A stretch of DNA of 64,000 nt from IMG/VR virus record IMGVR_UViG_3300009177_000030, positions 1-64,000 of that record. One strand, given 5' to 3'. This document shows positions 33,004 to 41,242 of the stretch, piece after piece (position 1 is the stretch's first letter; each line of letters begins with the position of its first letter). This stretch comes from a virus. The notes beneath the pieces were generated by a model. The model was given only the letters and a program-made list of their open reading frames with translations, was not told where the DNA came from and made no database searches. The translations under genes and the position numbers were made by a program.

Positions 33004-33717
33004 TTAGGCAAATAATGCCTCGTAATCCTTAGTTCCCGGCACACACCCGTACCGCTTCTTGAACATCTGTTTGTTAGCTTCGGCTCCCCGGCGGATACGT
33101 GCAGCCTCACCAGGATTAGCCTGCTTCAGTGTCGACGCGCCATGGTGCAGGAACGGAAGCGATACGCAAACAGCAGGTATCCCGGCATCGTGTAAGGCTT
33201 TGTGGTGGAAGCAATCCTCGAGATAAGCTGGCCAACATTCTTCGTTGAACCAGATGTTTCGATCTGTAACAGATTTGCGAATCATCCAGCTCGAATAATC
33301 CGGATGGTTTCTTTTAGAAGCAATCAGGAACTCAAGACTCGGTTCGGGATCTACCACGAACTGGTCTTCGCCCCCGACTGAAACACAAGTCACGAACGGC
33401 CCGTTGATGGCATCAAGAAGCCTGGCGGTACAGGGCGCGATTTCTACGTCGTTGTTAAGTACCAACGCTCTCGTGTGCCCAGCCTTCCACAATGCCCGCA
33501 ACGCCACGTTCCAGCACTTAGCGAGGGACCACTGTTCGCCTGTGTGTATCGTCGCAATAGGTTTTGTCGCCAACCATTGATCGGTGCCGTCCGAACAATC
33601 ATTCGAGACCACAAGTACCTCAACCGGGACATCCTGCCTCAGGGCTGAGTTGACCGCTTTTTTTGTTAACGGCAAGCCGTTTCGAGCCACGATAACGATC
33701 GGAATCTCAACCCGCAT
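33004..33717 (-). CDS. Family 2 glycosyltransferase (237 aa)
   Basis: GT-A fold: N-terminal IPIVIVARNGLPLTKKAVNS, nucleotide-sugar region EVLVVSNDCSDGTDQW, metal-binding-type ALVLNNDVEI, and a later ECWPAYLEDCFHHKAL acceptor-side segment. ATG 33717 (MRVEIPIVIV). Transfers a sugar from an activated donor. Acceptor unknown. It is separated from the main glycan cluster by the forward tailspike gene. Confidence 0.8.
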   Translation of the reverse strand: MRVEIPIVIVARNGLPLTKKAVNSALRQDVPVEVLVVSNDCSDGTDQWLATKPIATIHTGEQWSLAKCWNVALRALWKAGHTRALVLNNDVEIAPCTARLLDAINGPFVTCVSVGGEDQFVVDPEPSLEFLIASKRNHPDYSSWMIRKSVTDRNIWFNEECWPAYLEDCFHHKALHDAGIPAVCVSLPFLHHGASTLKQANPGEAARIRRGAEANKQMFKKRYGCVPGTKDYEALFA

Positions 33718-33841
33718 ACATCTCGTCCACAACCGGCTCGGTCTCCGAAAGATTCGCCCACTCCTTCACTCGGTCAACGATCTTTCGCATATCAACCGGT
33801 TTATTTTCTGGCGGTTCCTCAATATTCAGTTTCTGCCTCAT
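33707..33841 (-). CDS. Small hypothetical protein (44 aa)
   Basis: Start MRQKLNIEEPPENKP chosen at 33841, because an earlier frame start would run into the divergent spike gene. Charged, helical C-terminus (IVDRVKEWANLSETEP). Overlaps the GT2 gene by 11 nt. Function unknown. Confidence 0.45.
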   Translation of the reverse strand: MRQKLNIEEPPENKPVDMRKIVDRVKEWANLSETEPVVDEMYAG

Positions 33842-33883
33842 GTCGTTAATTTTACTTGTATTTCTCGTCACAGTCAAATGCCT

Positions 33884-33889
33884 TATTAT
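33884..33889 (+). promoter_or_regulatory. Candidate -10 box of the spike gene, near-leaderless
   Basis: TATTAT ending 6 nt before ATG 33896 with no Shine-Dalgarno between, in the 54-nt divergent gap. TTGTAT at 33857-33862 is a poor -35 at 21-nt spacing. Confidence 0.35.
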
Positions 33890-33895
33890 AGAGCC

Positions 33896-36277
33896 ATGCG
33901 TCACGTGAAACATATCTGCATGATTCTGTTCCTGTTCCCGGCTCTGAGTTTCGCCCGCGGTGCGCTTCTGGGCTACTGCACTCAGGGTGGTCAGGTCATC
34001 CATACGAGTTCCGTTCCGTCAACAACGAAGGTCATGCAATCCTACCCCCAGTGTTCCGTGACGGTCTTCTACACCGGAGGACCGAGCGGCACTGTCACAA
34101 CATCAGGCACGGCAGTTACCTTTGTTAGCGGCACGCTTTTTAACGCAAATTCCGGATGGGCTGGACTCCAGATAACGATCAACGGCGTTACCTATACGAT
34201 TTCGTCTGTGTCGAGCCAAACCTCTCTAACACTCACTACCAGTGCTGGAACGCAGTCTTCTCCTGTAGCGTATTCTATGGCATCAACGGCCCCGGCTGCG
34301 ATATTTAACAGCAACGGATCAGCCAAAACTAATCCATTCGCATCTTCTCTGACTGGACTCTGGCAGTTTTATGCCGATGATGGAACGTTTGATATCAGAT
34401 TATCGGGAGGTGGAATTCCTGCTCCTTTCACATGGGGAGCTCAAAATTTATACACAGGCCAATATCGATTGCCGGTGGCTGGATCGATACTCACCACTGT
34501 ATCCGCAAAACTTAACTCCTTCTACGAGGCAGTTGCAGACTTCGGCGCCGACCCGACGAATACCAGCAACTCAACTGCTGCCGCGCAGGCGGCAATAACG
34601 GCGGCCATATCCGCACACAATTGCGCTTTATTTGTGGGTGGAAGGTACAAACTGAGTTTTTCCTCCGTCGCTTCCCTGGTGCTCCCTTCCAACGCCTGCG
34701 TTAAGGGAGAAAGTAATAACAATACCGTTTTCCTTGAGTCAACTGCCAACGCAACGATTATGGCGGTAACCGGGCACAATGTGAACCTGAAGGATTTTTA
34801 TCTGGCATTTGAGACGGGGGTCACGGCGACCTCTGGGACGGGACTGAGCCTGTACCCAGATGTTACGAGCACCTCTCAGGTGGTTTATACCTACATGGAT
34901 AATGTTTCCATTGGGTCACGTTTTTGCGACGAAGACCCAACCAACGCCTGCCAGGCTGCTGCGAATGCAAATAAGTTGCTATATGGGGTGCTGATTCAAT
35001 CTGGAGTATTCGATACTTTATTTATGCATTCGTCTAATCTATTTGTGAGATGGGCAACAAATGGAGTTTATATGATCTCCGGGGGGCTTGCGGGAAGTTC
35101 TGGTTTCGGCGGCGTGATTGCTAATAAATTCGTGGCCACTGAGATGGACGGCATTGTAGATGGATTCACATTAGCTCCGTCTGGTGAGAATTTTTTCCTG
35201 TCAACACGCGTTGATGACGCGACCCATGCGGCATGGCGCTTCATTTCTAATCCAAATGGCGGAACCTATGGCTCTCAGGCAAGTTCACACAATCACATCG
35301 AAACCTACGGAGAGGGAAATATAAACCTCGCCGATTTCACGGCAGCAAACAGCAACGTGATCTTCTATGCAGGAGACGAAACCAGCGTATCCACTGGAAA
35401 TATTCCGGTGATTGGCGCTCAGAGATCGTCCAATACTGTGTCTGCCCCTGGGATATTCAGTACCGGATTTTATCCAGCGTCAACTATTTCGAGCGGAACA
35501 TATACTAGCGGCGGAACGTTTTCCGGGTCTTCCAGTCAGACATGTCTACTGACATTCCCCGGCGGCGTCGGAACAGCCACGGTGGCCCTGACTGGTTCAA
35601 ATACTATCGCTGGCGGCACAGCTCTCACATCTATTTCCGTATCTGGGGTATTTACGACTGGGCCAATCACAGCCAGTTTGTCGAGCGGAACGGCAACGTG
35701 CTCCGGCACGGCGGTAGTCGCCACTGTGATAGCGGCATCCGCAACAAGCCTCGACCCATTCATGGCGGCAGGTATTCTGGATTTCAACAACAGCCCGAAT
35801 CAGGCGACCGTGGACCTGCGATCAACCCCAAATAATCCGTACGTCATGCGTATCAGACAGGCCAGTCATCCCACGCTCACCAATTGGGATTTCCTTAATT
35901 TGGATTTATCAAAGGGATGGATAATTCAGGACGACGCATCATCGCCACTCACTAAGCCAGTGGCTACATTCCAGAAAAACTTCACCACCGGGGCATCACC
36001 AAATTCTTTCATCCGCTTCACCTCTGGCGTCAACCCTTTGTTCGTGGGTGACGTAGACTGTGGCTTTGTGAACACTGGAGCCGTGGTTACAACTCAATGC
36101 AGATTTGGAGTACAAAACTCTCTCGGAATAGAGAACTACCCATTTACCGTAGTGGGTGACGGCACAGTAAAATATCCAGTGTCTGGCTTTAGTGCCAATA
36201 ACGTCGTCTGTTTTAAGGCTTCCGGGGTGCTGGGGTATGCGGTCGTAACGGCGGGGTCTACAGGAACATGCAACTAA
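33896..36277 (+). CDS. Pectate-lyase-like tailspike with signal peptide (793 aa)
   Basis: The N-terminus MRHVKHICMILFLFPALSFA is a classical Sec signal peptide (cleavage after about residue 20), unusual for a tail protein. Residues 63-128 are the shared beta module (GTVTTSGTAVTFVSGT, ITINGVTYTISSV). From about 212 the sequence is a right-handed beta-helix spike (AVADFGADPTNTSNSTAAA, QAAITAAI). Such spikes bind and often cleave surface glycans. Either it is exported to the host envelope or the leader is not processed. ATG 33896 is selected because the signal peptide begins there. Confidence 0.7.
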   Translation: MRHVKHICMILFLFPALSFARGALLGYCTQGGQVIHTSSVPSTTKVMQSYPQCSVTVFYTGGPSGTVTTSGTAVTFVSGTLFNANSGWAGLQITINGVTYTISSVSSQTSLTLTTSAGTQSSPVAYSMASTAPAAIFNSNGSAKTNPFASSLTGLWQFYADDGTFDIRLSGGGIPAPFTWGAQNLYTGQYRLPVAGSILTTVSAKLNSFYEAVADFGADPTNTSNSTAAAQAAITAAISAHNCALFVGGRYKLSFSSVASLVLPSNACVKGESNNNTVFLESTANATIMAVTGHNVNLKDFYLAFETGVTATSGTGLSLYPDVTSTSQVVYTYMDNVSIGSRFCDEDPTNACQAAANANKLLYGVLIQSGVFDTLFMHSSNLFVRWATNGVYMISGGLAGSSGFGGVIANKFVATEMDGIVDGFTLAPSGENFFLSTRVDDATHAAWRFISNPNGGTYGSQASSHNHIETYGEGNINLADFTAANSNVIFYAGDETSVSTGNIPVIGAQRSSNTVSAPGIFSTGFYPASTISSGTYTSGGTFSGSSSQTCLLTFPGGVGTATVALTGSNTIAGGTALTSISVSGVFTTGPITASLSSGTATCSGTAVVATVIAASATSLDPFMAAGILDFNNSPNQATVDLRSTPNNPYVMRIRQASHPTLTNWDFLNLDLSKGWIIQDDASSPLTKPVATFQKNFTTGASPNSFIRFTSGVNPLFVGDVDCGFVNTGAVVTTQCRFGVQNSLGIENYPFTVVGDGTVKYPVSGFSANNVVCFKASGVLGYAVVTAGSTGTCN

Positions 36278-36498
36278 AAAAATACCGCTTCTTCATTTTG
36301 AATGTGACGGCCCTCGTGGGATTTGGACTGTATCAGTGGATAAATCGAATGCAGTTCACGGAGTATGTGTACGTGAAGGTTCCAACTCCAGGCATGAAGA
36401 TGTCTGACTACGAATCTGGTTGCCTGGCATCACTTACACGGGTAGGCACTATTAACGCTGAAAACCGGATCAAGATTCAGGAACTACAGGGACGTTAA
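36268..36498 (+). CDS. Single-TM small protein (76 aa)
   Basis: ATG overlaps the spike stop by 10 nt. Basic N-terminus, one TM (FFILNVTALVGFGLYQWI), then an external domain with KVPTPGMKMSDYESGCLASL. Coupled translation suggests a partner of the spike gene. Its stop overlaps the convergent methyltransferase stop (TTAA). Confidence 0.55.
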   Translation: MQLKKYRFFILNVTALVGFGLYQWINRMQFTEYVYVKVPTPGMKMSDYESGCLASLTRVGTINAENRIKIQELQGR

Positions 36499-37028
36499 GC
36501 ACTTGCCTCGACCGCCAATATCCACCAGTCTCGCGCTATATCGGCTCCCGGGATTTCGCGCCAGTCAAACGGCTTGATGCGGGAGAAGTCGCAGGAGAAG
36601 AGGAATTCCCTGAGAGACTCATAGGTGAAACCCCATTTATGGCGGTCGGCCTCATGATTCATGAATGCGCCGTACACGTTCGTTAGGTAGATCTGATCTG
36701 TGATGCGACCCTGCAGCCACCCCTTAGCGAGTGCCCGCATGTCGGGTACACAGACAATCAGAGAGCCTTCATCGGACAATATCCTTCGGCATTCGCGTAC
36801 CATAGGTCCAGATTCTCCGCAGCCATAGTGCTCGAGGTTATGATGCGACACGATCAGATCTGCTGAGCCATCCGCAAACATCGGCATGCTTGCGCCATCT
36901 GCGACGACATCGGGTTTCCAGCGGGGGTTGATGTCAACGTTCACGAAGTCGTCGAATCGTCGTTGGCCGGATCCAAGATTGATACGTACTCCGGCTCCCG
37001 TCGCGTACTTCTTCTTTACTTTACCCAC
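36495..37028 (-). CDS. Class I SAM-dependent methyltransferase (177 aa)
   Basis: Motif I INLGSGQRRFDD (about 16-27), an acidic residue after strand 2 (VNVDINPRW), and motif IV-like LIVSHHNLEHYG are typical of small-molecule/glycan methyltransferases found in glycosylation loci. Overlaps the PLOD-like glycosyltransferase gene by 13 nt. Probably methylates a sugar made by this cluster. Substrate unknown. Confidence 0.8.
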   Translation of the reverse strand: MGKVKKKYATGAGVRINLGSGQRRFDDFVNVDINPRWKPDVVADGASMPMFADGSADLIVSHHNLEHYGCGESGPMVRECRRILSDEGSLIVCVPDMRALAKGWLQGRITDQIYLTNVYGAFMNHEADRHKWGFTYESLREFLFSCDFSRIKPFDWREIPGADIARDWWILAVEASA

Positions 37029-37690
37029 GCCAACATCCTTTCATCCCGGCCACAAACCGGATCGCTATAACCGCCGTTGAAATGGACTACGCAAGGGCGC
37101 GAACCAGTCACAGCATTAACCGGACCCTCTTGAATATCCCCACCACTCATCGACTGAAATACCCGGCATTCAGAATCCAAAACCAGACATTCCATCCTGC
37201 CGGCTAGAATCTCCAGCGTTATCCACCCCTGGTCGTTGCATTCCGGATGTGAGGCGTATTCCTTCGCCATGAAATTCCATCGGTTCCAGATCCATGGAAT
37301 CTCGCCCATGAACTGGCCGGCGCATGGATAGCGCCATGGGCCCACGTCTGGGAATTTATCACCAAGATCACGGAACGGGTAGCAGTCTTTCTCTGCGCTC
37401 ATCAGGCAGACTGGTGAACCCAAGGCGATGTACTCTTGCTGGATATCTTCCCATGACCTCACGAATAGACTATCGGTGCCGTCCGTGTAGAGAACGTGGG
37501 TATAGCCTTCCTCCATGAGTTCCTCAAGAACAGGCAGGAGTTTTGTCACCTTAATGTCGCCCCAACCGCCCGGGTTACAACCAATGCCATATGGAGAGAG
37601 GGGAACGCCGTGCTTGACCGCAGAGTCCATCAGAAGGTGGATCATCTGTGTGTCGGGATAGAGGCAGGCCGTGATGGCGGCGAGGGTCAT
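37016..37690 (-). CDS. PLOD-like glycosyltransferase (224 aa)
   Basis: VLYTDGTDSLF (about 66-76) supplies the metal-binding acidic motif of GT-A enzymes related to the procollagen galactosyl/glucosyltransferase (PLOD) domain. PCAGQFMGEIPWIWNRW and HPECNDQGWITLEILAG, followed by DSECRVFQ, are characteristic of that family. Overlaps the radical SAM gene by 4 nt. Acceptor unknown. Glycan or protein-bound sugar is plausible. Confidence 0.7.
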   Translation of the reverse strand: MTLAAITACLYPDTQMIHLLMDSAVKHGVPLSPYGIGCNPGGWGDIKVTKLLPVLEELMEEGYTHVLYTDGTDSLFVRSWEDIQQEYIALGSPVCLMSAEKDCYPFRDLGDKFPDVGPWRYPCAGQFMGEIPWIWNRWNFMAKEYASHPECNDQGWITLEILAGRMECLVLDSECRVFQSMSGGDIQEGPVNAVTGSRPCVVHFNGGYSDPVCGRDERMLAWVK

Positions 37691-39141
37691 TGAGTGGCGT
37701 CGGTGCTGTTGAGAATAGTCTTTGGCAGGAAACTACCACCAGCACCCATGGAGTGCTCGAATGATTGGCCGGTATGGTAGAACGGGATGCCAAGTTCAAG
37801 ACGTACTTCGTTTTCAACCCAGTCCCGCATCTCCACCAGGCGTTCCGGCGAAATATGGTCTGTCCATACGTGGCTTATATAGGAACCAGGTTGGCCTTTA
37901 TAAAACTGGGCCTCAGTCGTAAAGTCTACATCGTGCATGTAGAGTCTGTCCCCAGACTTCGGAGCCGTGTAGCACCATGAACCATCGGGCATCGTTACTG
38001 CGTCGTCGTAGTAGGGTGAACCCGGGTAAGGGGTGATGATCGTGCAATCGAAGTCGCTCGGCTTCACGTCAACGAGCCAGTCCCGAATACAACGAATAGT
38101 GTCTTCAGACTCGCCAGCATGTCCGGTGCTCATCAAAGCCTTCACCTTGAGGCCAGCGTTGTGAGCGATCTTAACCGCCCGCGTGTTGTCAGCCACGGTG
38201 GCGTTCTTCTGGATGTTGAGGAGAATGCGTTCATCGGCAGACTCGAATCCGATCAGGATTTGGCGGAACCCGGCACCGTACATCGCTTCAGCCTGTTCAT
38301 CAGTGAAAAGCTCTGCCTTGATGAATCCGCGGAGTTTCCATTGGATGCCGCGCTCATCGGCTGCAGCCTTGAGTTGACGCATCAGATCGACCATGGAACG
38401 GTTGATATTAAGCTCGTCGTCCATCGCCATGGCGGCCGTAAATCCGTAGGTATCGTAGAGGTGGACCATTTCCGCCACTGCGTTCTCCGAAGAACGTAAG
38501 CGAATACGGCGAAGAAAGGCAGAGTTCCTCCCGGCACAAAACGAGCAAGACATGGGACAGCCCAACTGATGGATCATAGAGGCTGCGGGAGCGCCGTCAA
38601 TCTGGTAATGATAGGAACTCACGTCTATCAAATGCCGTGCAGGCCAACCACTTTCTTCGAATCCTTTATGGGTGAGAAATAACGCGGACTTCGGATCATC
38701 TGCATTCACAAGTCCGCGATCCATTAGCAACGCTTGGTGGATTGCATCCTCTCCATCACCTGCCACGATTACCTCAGCGTATTGGAATAATCGTTCCATG
38801 GCTGCTGCGGCCCGTGTGGATTTCTTGATCGCAGCGTGCGTTAGAGTTGCGTGTGGGCCACCAAGAATCCTGGTACCGTGTCCACTTAGACGTTTGAGAA
38901 TATTCAACGCAGCAGGCATCTGTGGACTGGTAGCCGTGACACCAAACTTTTTAGTTTCCGGTCGAAGGGTGAGGTAGTCCCCGATCACGTCAACGTAATT
39001 CTTGACGCCACTCAGGTCGAGCATATCGACGATATGGCCTGCACGTTCCAGTGACGTGGCAACCTTGAGAATACCAAGAGCCATAAATACCTTCTCGTCC
39101 ATGAGGAACGAACTCGGCGGGATGATCAGGCAGATACGCAC
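37687..39141 (-). CDS. Radical SAM protein, B12-binding-type architecture (484 aa)
   Basis: The N-terminal Rossmann-like domain (about 1-135) has the cobalamin-domain shape (LGILKVATSLERAGHIVDM, RILGGPHATL). The usual Asp-x-His-x-x-Gly is replaced by DLSG, so B12 binding is doubtful. The radical SAM core has GCPMSCSFC (Cys195, Cys199, Cys202) for the 4Fe-4S cluster and AMDDELNIN, FIKAELFT, IGFESADE strands. Such enzymes methylate or rearrange unactivated carbons. In this context a sugar or lipid-linked glycan is the likely substrate. Confidence 0.8.
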   Translation of the reverse strand: MRICLIIPPSSFLMDEKVFMALGILKVATSLERAGHIVDMLDLSGVKNYVDVIGDYLTLRPETKKFGVTATSPQMPAALNILKRLSGHGTRILGGPHATLTHAAIKKSTRAAAAMERLFQYAEVIVAGDGEDAIHQALLMDRGLVNADDPKSALFLTHKGFEESGWPARHLIDVSSYHYQIDGAPAASMIHQLGCPMSCSFCAGRNSAFLRRIRLRSSENAVAEMVHLYDTYGFTAAMAMDDELNINRSMVDLMRQLKAAADERGIQWKLRGFIKAELFTDEQAEAMYGAGFRQILIGFESADERILLNIQKNATVADNTRAVKIAHNAGLKVKALMSTGHAGESEDTIRCIRDWLVDVKPSDFDCTIITPYPGSPYYDDAVTMPDGSWCYTAPKSGDRLYMHDVDFTTEAQFYKGQPGSYISHVWTDHISPERLVEMRDWVENEVRLELGIPFYHTGQSFEHSMGAGGSFLPKTILNSTDATQ

Positions 39142-39917
39142 TATTCGTATAGTACGCCAGGAATCGCCTGTTGCAGCCGAATCTCAGCCCCCGGTGCCAG
39201 ATTGCCGTTGCTTTGGCGGATGCCGGTGTGGGCGACGACGTGAGGATTTATTACGCCGATGCGACCGCCGCCATAGACTTCGATCTGTCCAGCGCGGATC
39301 TGTTCTTCGGTGGGCTGGCATGGCCCCAGTGGGGCCGTTAACCGCTGACAGAACGTCACATCCTCTCCCTGGCAAACTCCCGGTGTATGGCATTCCAGCG
39401 GGCCGTACTTGCGCCATGTGTCCCAGCGCATCAGCCAAGAGGGGCCGTCGAGCATGGAGTGTTCGGTGAACAGAGGATCAGTGCCGATGGCCTCTTGTAG
39501 GGAATTGTTGATCGGCTGGTGATAGGGATGAACTTGACCACCGAATAACCGATAACCTGAAGGTTCCAGAAACGTTGCTAATTTGGTTAATTTCTCCAGC
39601 CACCCCGGCGAAAACCAGACATCATTATCAGACAACGCCAGCCAATCCCCAGCCCCGAAATACTTCTCACTCCAGTACACCGCCAGATTCCGCGCTTGGC
39701 CGGTGATGCCTTTGGATGACTTGAGCGAAATCAGGGCCATGTTGCGGTGGTCGGCGGCGTAGCGTTCAAGCAAGCGGGTTGTTCTAAAATCCGTGCTGGC
39801 GTCTTCAACGCAGGTCAACGTGAAGGATTTCTTATCGGTGTTTTCGTAGAGCGATCGGAGCGCCTGGTCTGTTAGACGGGGGCGGTCTTTGGCCAAGAGA
39901 CAGATATTTGTTGTCAT
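39141..39917 (-). CDS. Family 2 glycosyltransferase (258 aa)
   Basis: ATG 39917 (MTTNICLLAKDRPRL) overlaps the upstream stop (ATGA). GT-A motifs: SFTLTCVEDASTD, ITGQARNLAVYW, the metal-binding LALSDNDVWFSPGW, and a late GEDVTFCQRL. Shares 1 nt with the radical SAM gene. Builds part of the same glycan. Confidence 0.8.
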   Translation of the reverse strand: MTTNICLLAKDRPRLTDQALRSLYENTDKKSFTLTCVEDASTDFRTTRLLERYAADHRNMALISLKSSKGITGQARNLAVYWSEKYFGAGDWLALSDNDVWFSPGWLEKLTKLATFLEPSGYRLFGGQVHPYHQPINNSLQEAIGTDPLFTEHSMLDGPSWLMRWDTWRKYGPLECHTPGVCQGEDVTFCQRLTAPLGPCQPTEEQIRAGQIEVYGGGRIGVINPHVVAHTGIRQSNGNLAPGAEIRLQQAIPGVLYE

Positions 39918-40609
39918 AGAGAAATCGGTAAGCAATCCCTGTAGTTTTCGAAAATCCACTTGTGGGGCGCAATATGGTCGCCCTCAAGACTCCCATCATG
40001 GAGCCATTTTGCCTGACCATAAATCGGCGAAACGCTGGAGCCTCCACCCGAGTGACGGCAACTAAATCCAGCCTGCCAAATCTCCTTGTCATCGCTAGCC
40101 GCTTCGCAGGCGATGAAGGCATCCAACATATGGTGATTGCAGTGACCTACAGGCCAGCCGCCGCGATTGCGGAGCCAGTCCACCCGCACAGCCATGCAGA
40201 ATTGTTCTAATACCGCCACGCGTCGATCCCCAGTGAAATGACCGCCATGAACCTGCCAATCGTCTTGGTTGCTGGCGTATCCAAGGCGGATCATGTTTTG
40301 AATTCGGAATGGCTTCCTATAGAGATCTTGCGTTCCGAGTCCAACGGCTCCGCCTGGCCCCGCCGCCACACAGTCAGGATTCTCAAATAGATTCGTTAGG
40401 CGCGAGAGCCACGCGGGGTCGTGAATTTCCAAATCATCATGGCAATATACGATCACATCGCTATCCGAGAATTGCTTCAGCAACCGTTGATATGCCTGGC
40501 ATGGCGTTCGCTTGTTCTTGCGGTTGTCGAGGCCGTAGACCGTTAGCGATGGATCAGGTTGACGGAAGCCGGGGCCGGAGCACTGGACTGTGGTGATGGT
40601 GGTTTTCAT
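39914..40609 (-). CDS. Family 2 glycosyltransferase (231 aa)
   Basis: ATG 40609 (MKTTITTVQCSGPG) overlaps the micro-gene stop (ATGA). Contains NKRTPCQAYQRLLKQF, the metal-binding region VIVYCHDDLEIHDPAW and a C-terminal SVSPIYGQAKWLHDG. It resembles the glycosyltransferase-A family used for polysaccharide side chains. Confidence 0.75.
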   Translation of the reverse strand: MKTTITTVQCSGPGFRQPDPSLTVYGLDNRKNKRTPCQAYQRLLKQFSDSDVIVYCHDDLEIHDPAWLSRLTNLFENPDCVAAGPGGAVGLGTQDLYRKPFRIQNMIRLGYASNQDDWQVHGGHFTGDRRVAVLEQFCMAVRVDWLRNRGGWPVGHCNHHMLDAFIACEAASDDKEIWQAGFSCRHSGGGSSVSPIYGQAKWLHDGSLEGDHIAPHKWIFENYRDCLPISL

Positions 40610-40707
40610 GAGAGCCAGTAAGATTGGTGACAGTAACGGCAAAACCGCCACTCCTTCCTCTTGAGTTGGTGGTGGTTCATAACCTTGCACCAGAACCAGT
40701 TCCTCAC
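40606..40707 (-). CDS. Cys/His micro-protein (33 aa)
   Basis: GTG 40707 overlaps the preceding stop (GTGA) and its stop overlaps the GT2 start (ATGA), so it is a coupled link in the glycan operon. NWFWCKVMNHHQ and FCRYCHQSYW suggest one zinc site. Function unknown. Confidence 0.5.
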   Translation of the reverse strand: MRNWFWCKVMNHHQLKRKEWRFCRYCHQSYWLS

Positions 40708-40898
40708 ATCACCCGCCACGTAGAAGGAAAACTATCCCTTAGGACGCTATCCGGATCTTTCCCCGCGAGCCTCTGTGACTCCCGAAAGTATCCTCGGTAG
40801 TACGAAAGAAATGTAGACTGACGGTTATAGCGTACAAACATAATTACGCAAAGAATAAACAGGATTCCGCAACTACCGGCCAAGAGGTAGTCCATCAC
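40704..40898 (-). CDS. Single-TM small protein (64 aa)
   Basis: N-terminal TM (MDYLLAGSCGILFILCVIMF), then basic cytoplasmic region (VRYNRQSTFLSYYRGYFRE). 4-nt overlaps at both ends. Possibly anchors the glycan machinery. No family. Confidence 0.55.
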   Translation of the reverse strand: MMDYLLAGSCGILFILCVIMFVRYNRQSTFLSYYRGYFRESQRLAGKDPDSVLRDSFPSTWRVM

Positions 40899-41242
40899 TG
40901 AACTACCTTAATCCGGGGTTCGCCGTCAACCTCTTCGATCCGCGCAAACACTTCGCTGAAGTCCGGAGGGGTAACGGTCGCAGAAGGGTCAGTTTCTGCG
41001 GGCGATTTCCATTCAACCTGCTCAATGATGCGTTGGTCCATGTCTGCGACTTTGCGCATAAAGGCTTTCGTGCTCGGTATGTCTACAAAGGACCGCTGCT
41101 CCTGTTGGCGCGGATCTTCACCCCACGCGACAGTTAGTCCAACGCATACCGAAATCACCATCCCGTCTTTGTTGCGACTGAGAACGAATTTCTTCTGCGA
41201 TGCGTAATGCCGGATGGTGTGAGTGTTGAAATTATTAGGCAT
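40895..41242 (-). CDS. Hypothetical protein (115 aa)
   Basis: Basic N-terminus (TIRHYASQKKFVLSRN), then VISVCVGLTVAWGEDPR and an acidic C-terminus. Overlaps the GT4 gene by 8 nt and the TM gene by 4 nt. Unrecognised. Confidence 0.5.
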   Translation of the reverse strand: MPNNFNTHTIRHYASQKKFVLSRNKDGMVISVCVGLTVAWGEDPRQQEQRSFVDIPSTKAFMRKVADMDQRIIEQVEWKSPAETDPSATVTPPDFSEVFARIEEVDGEPRIKVVQ

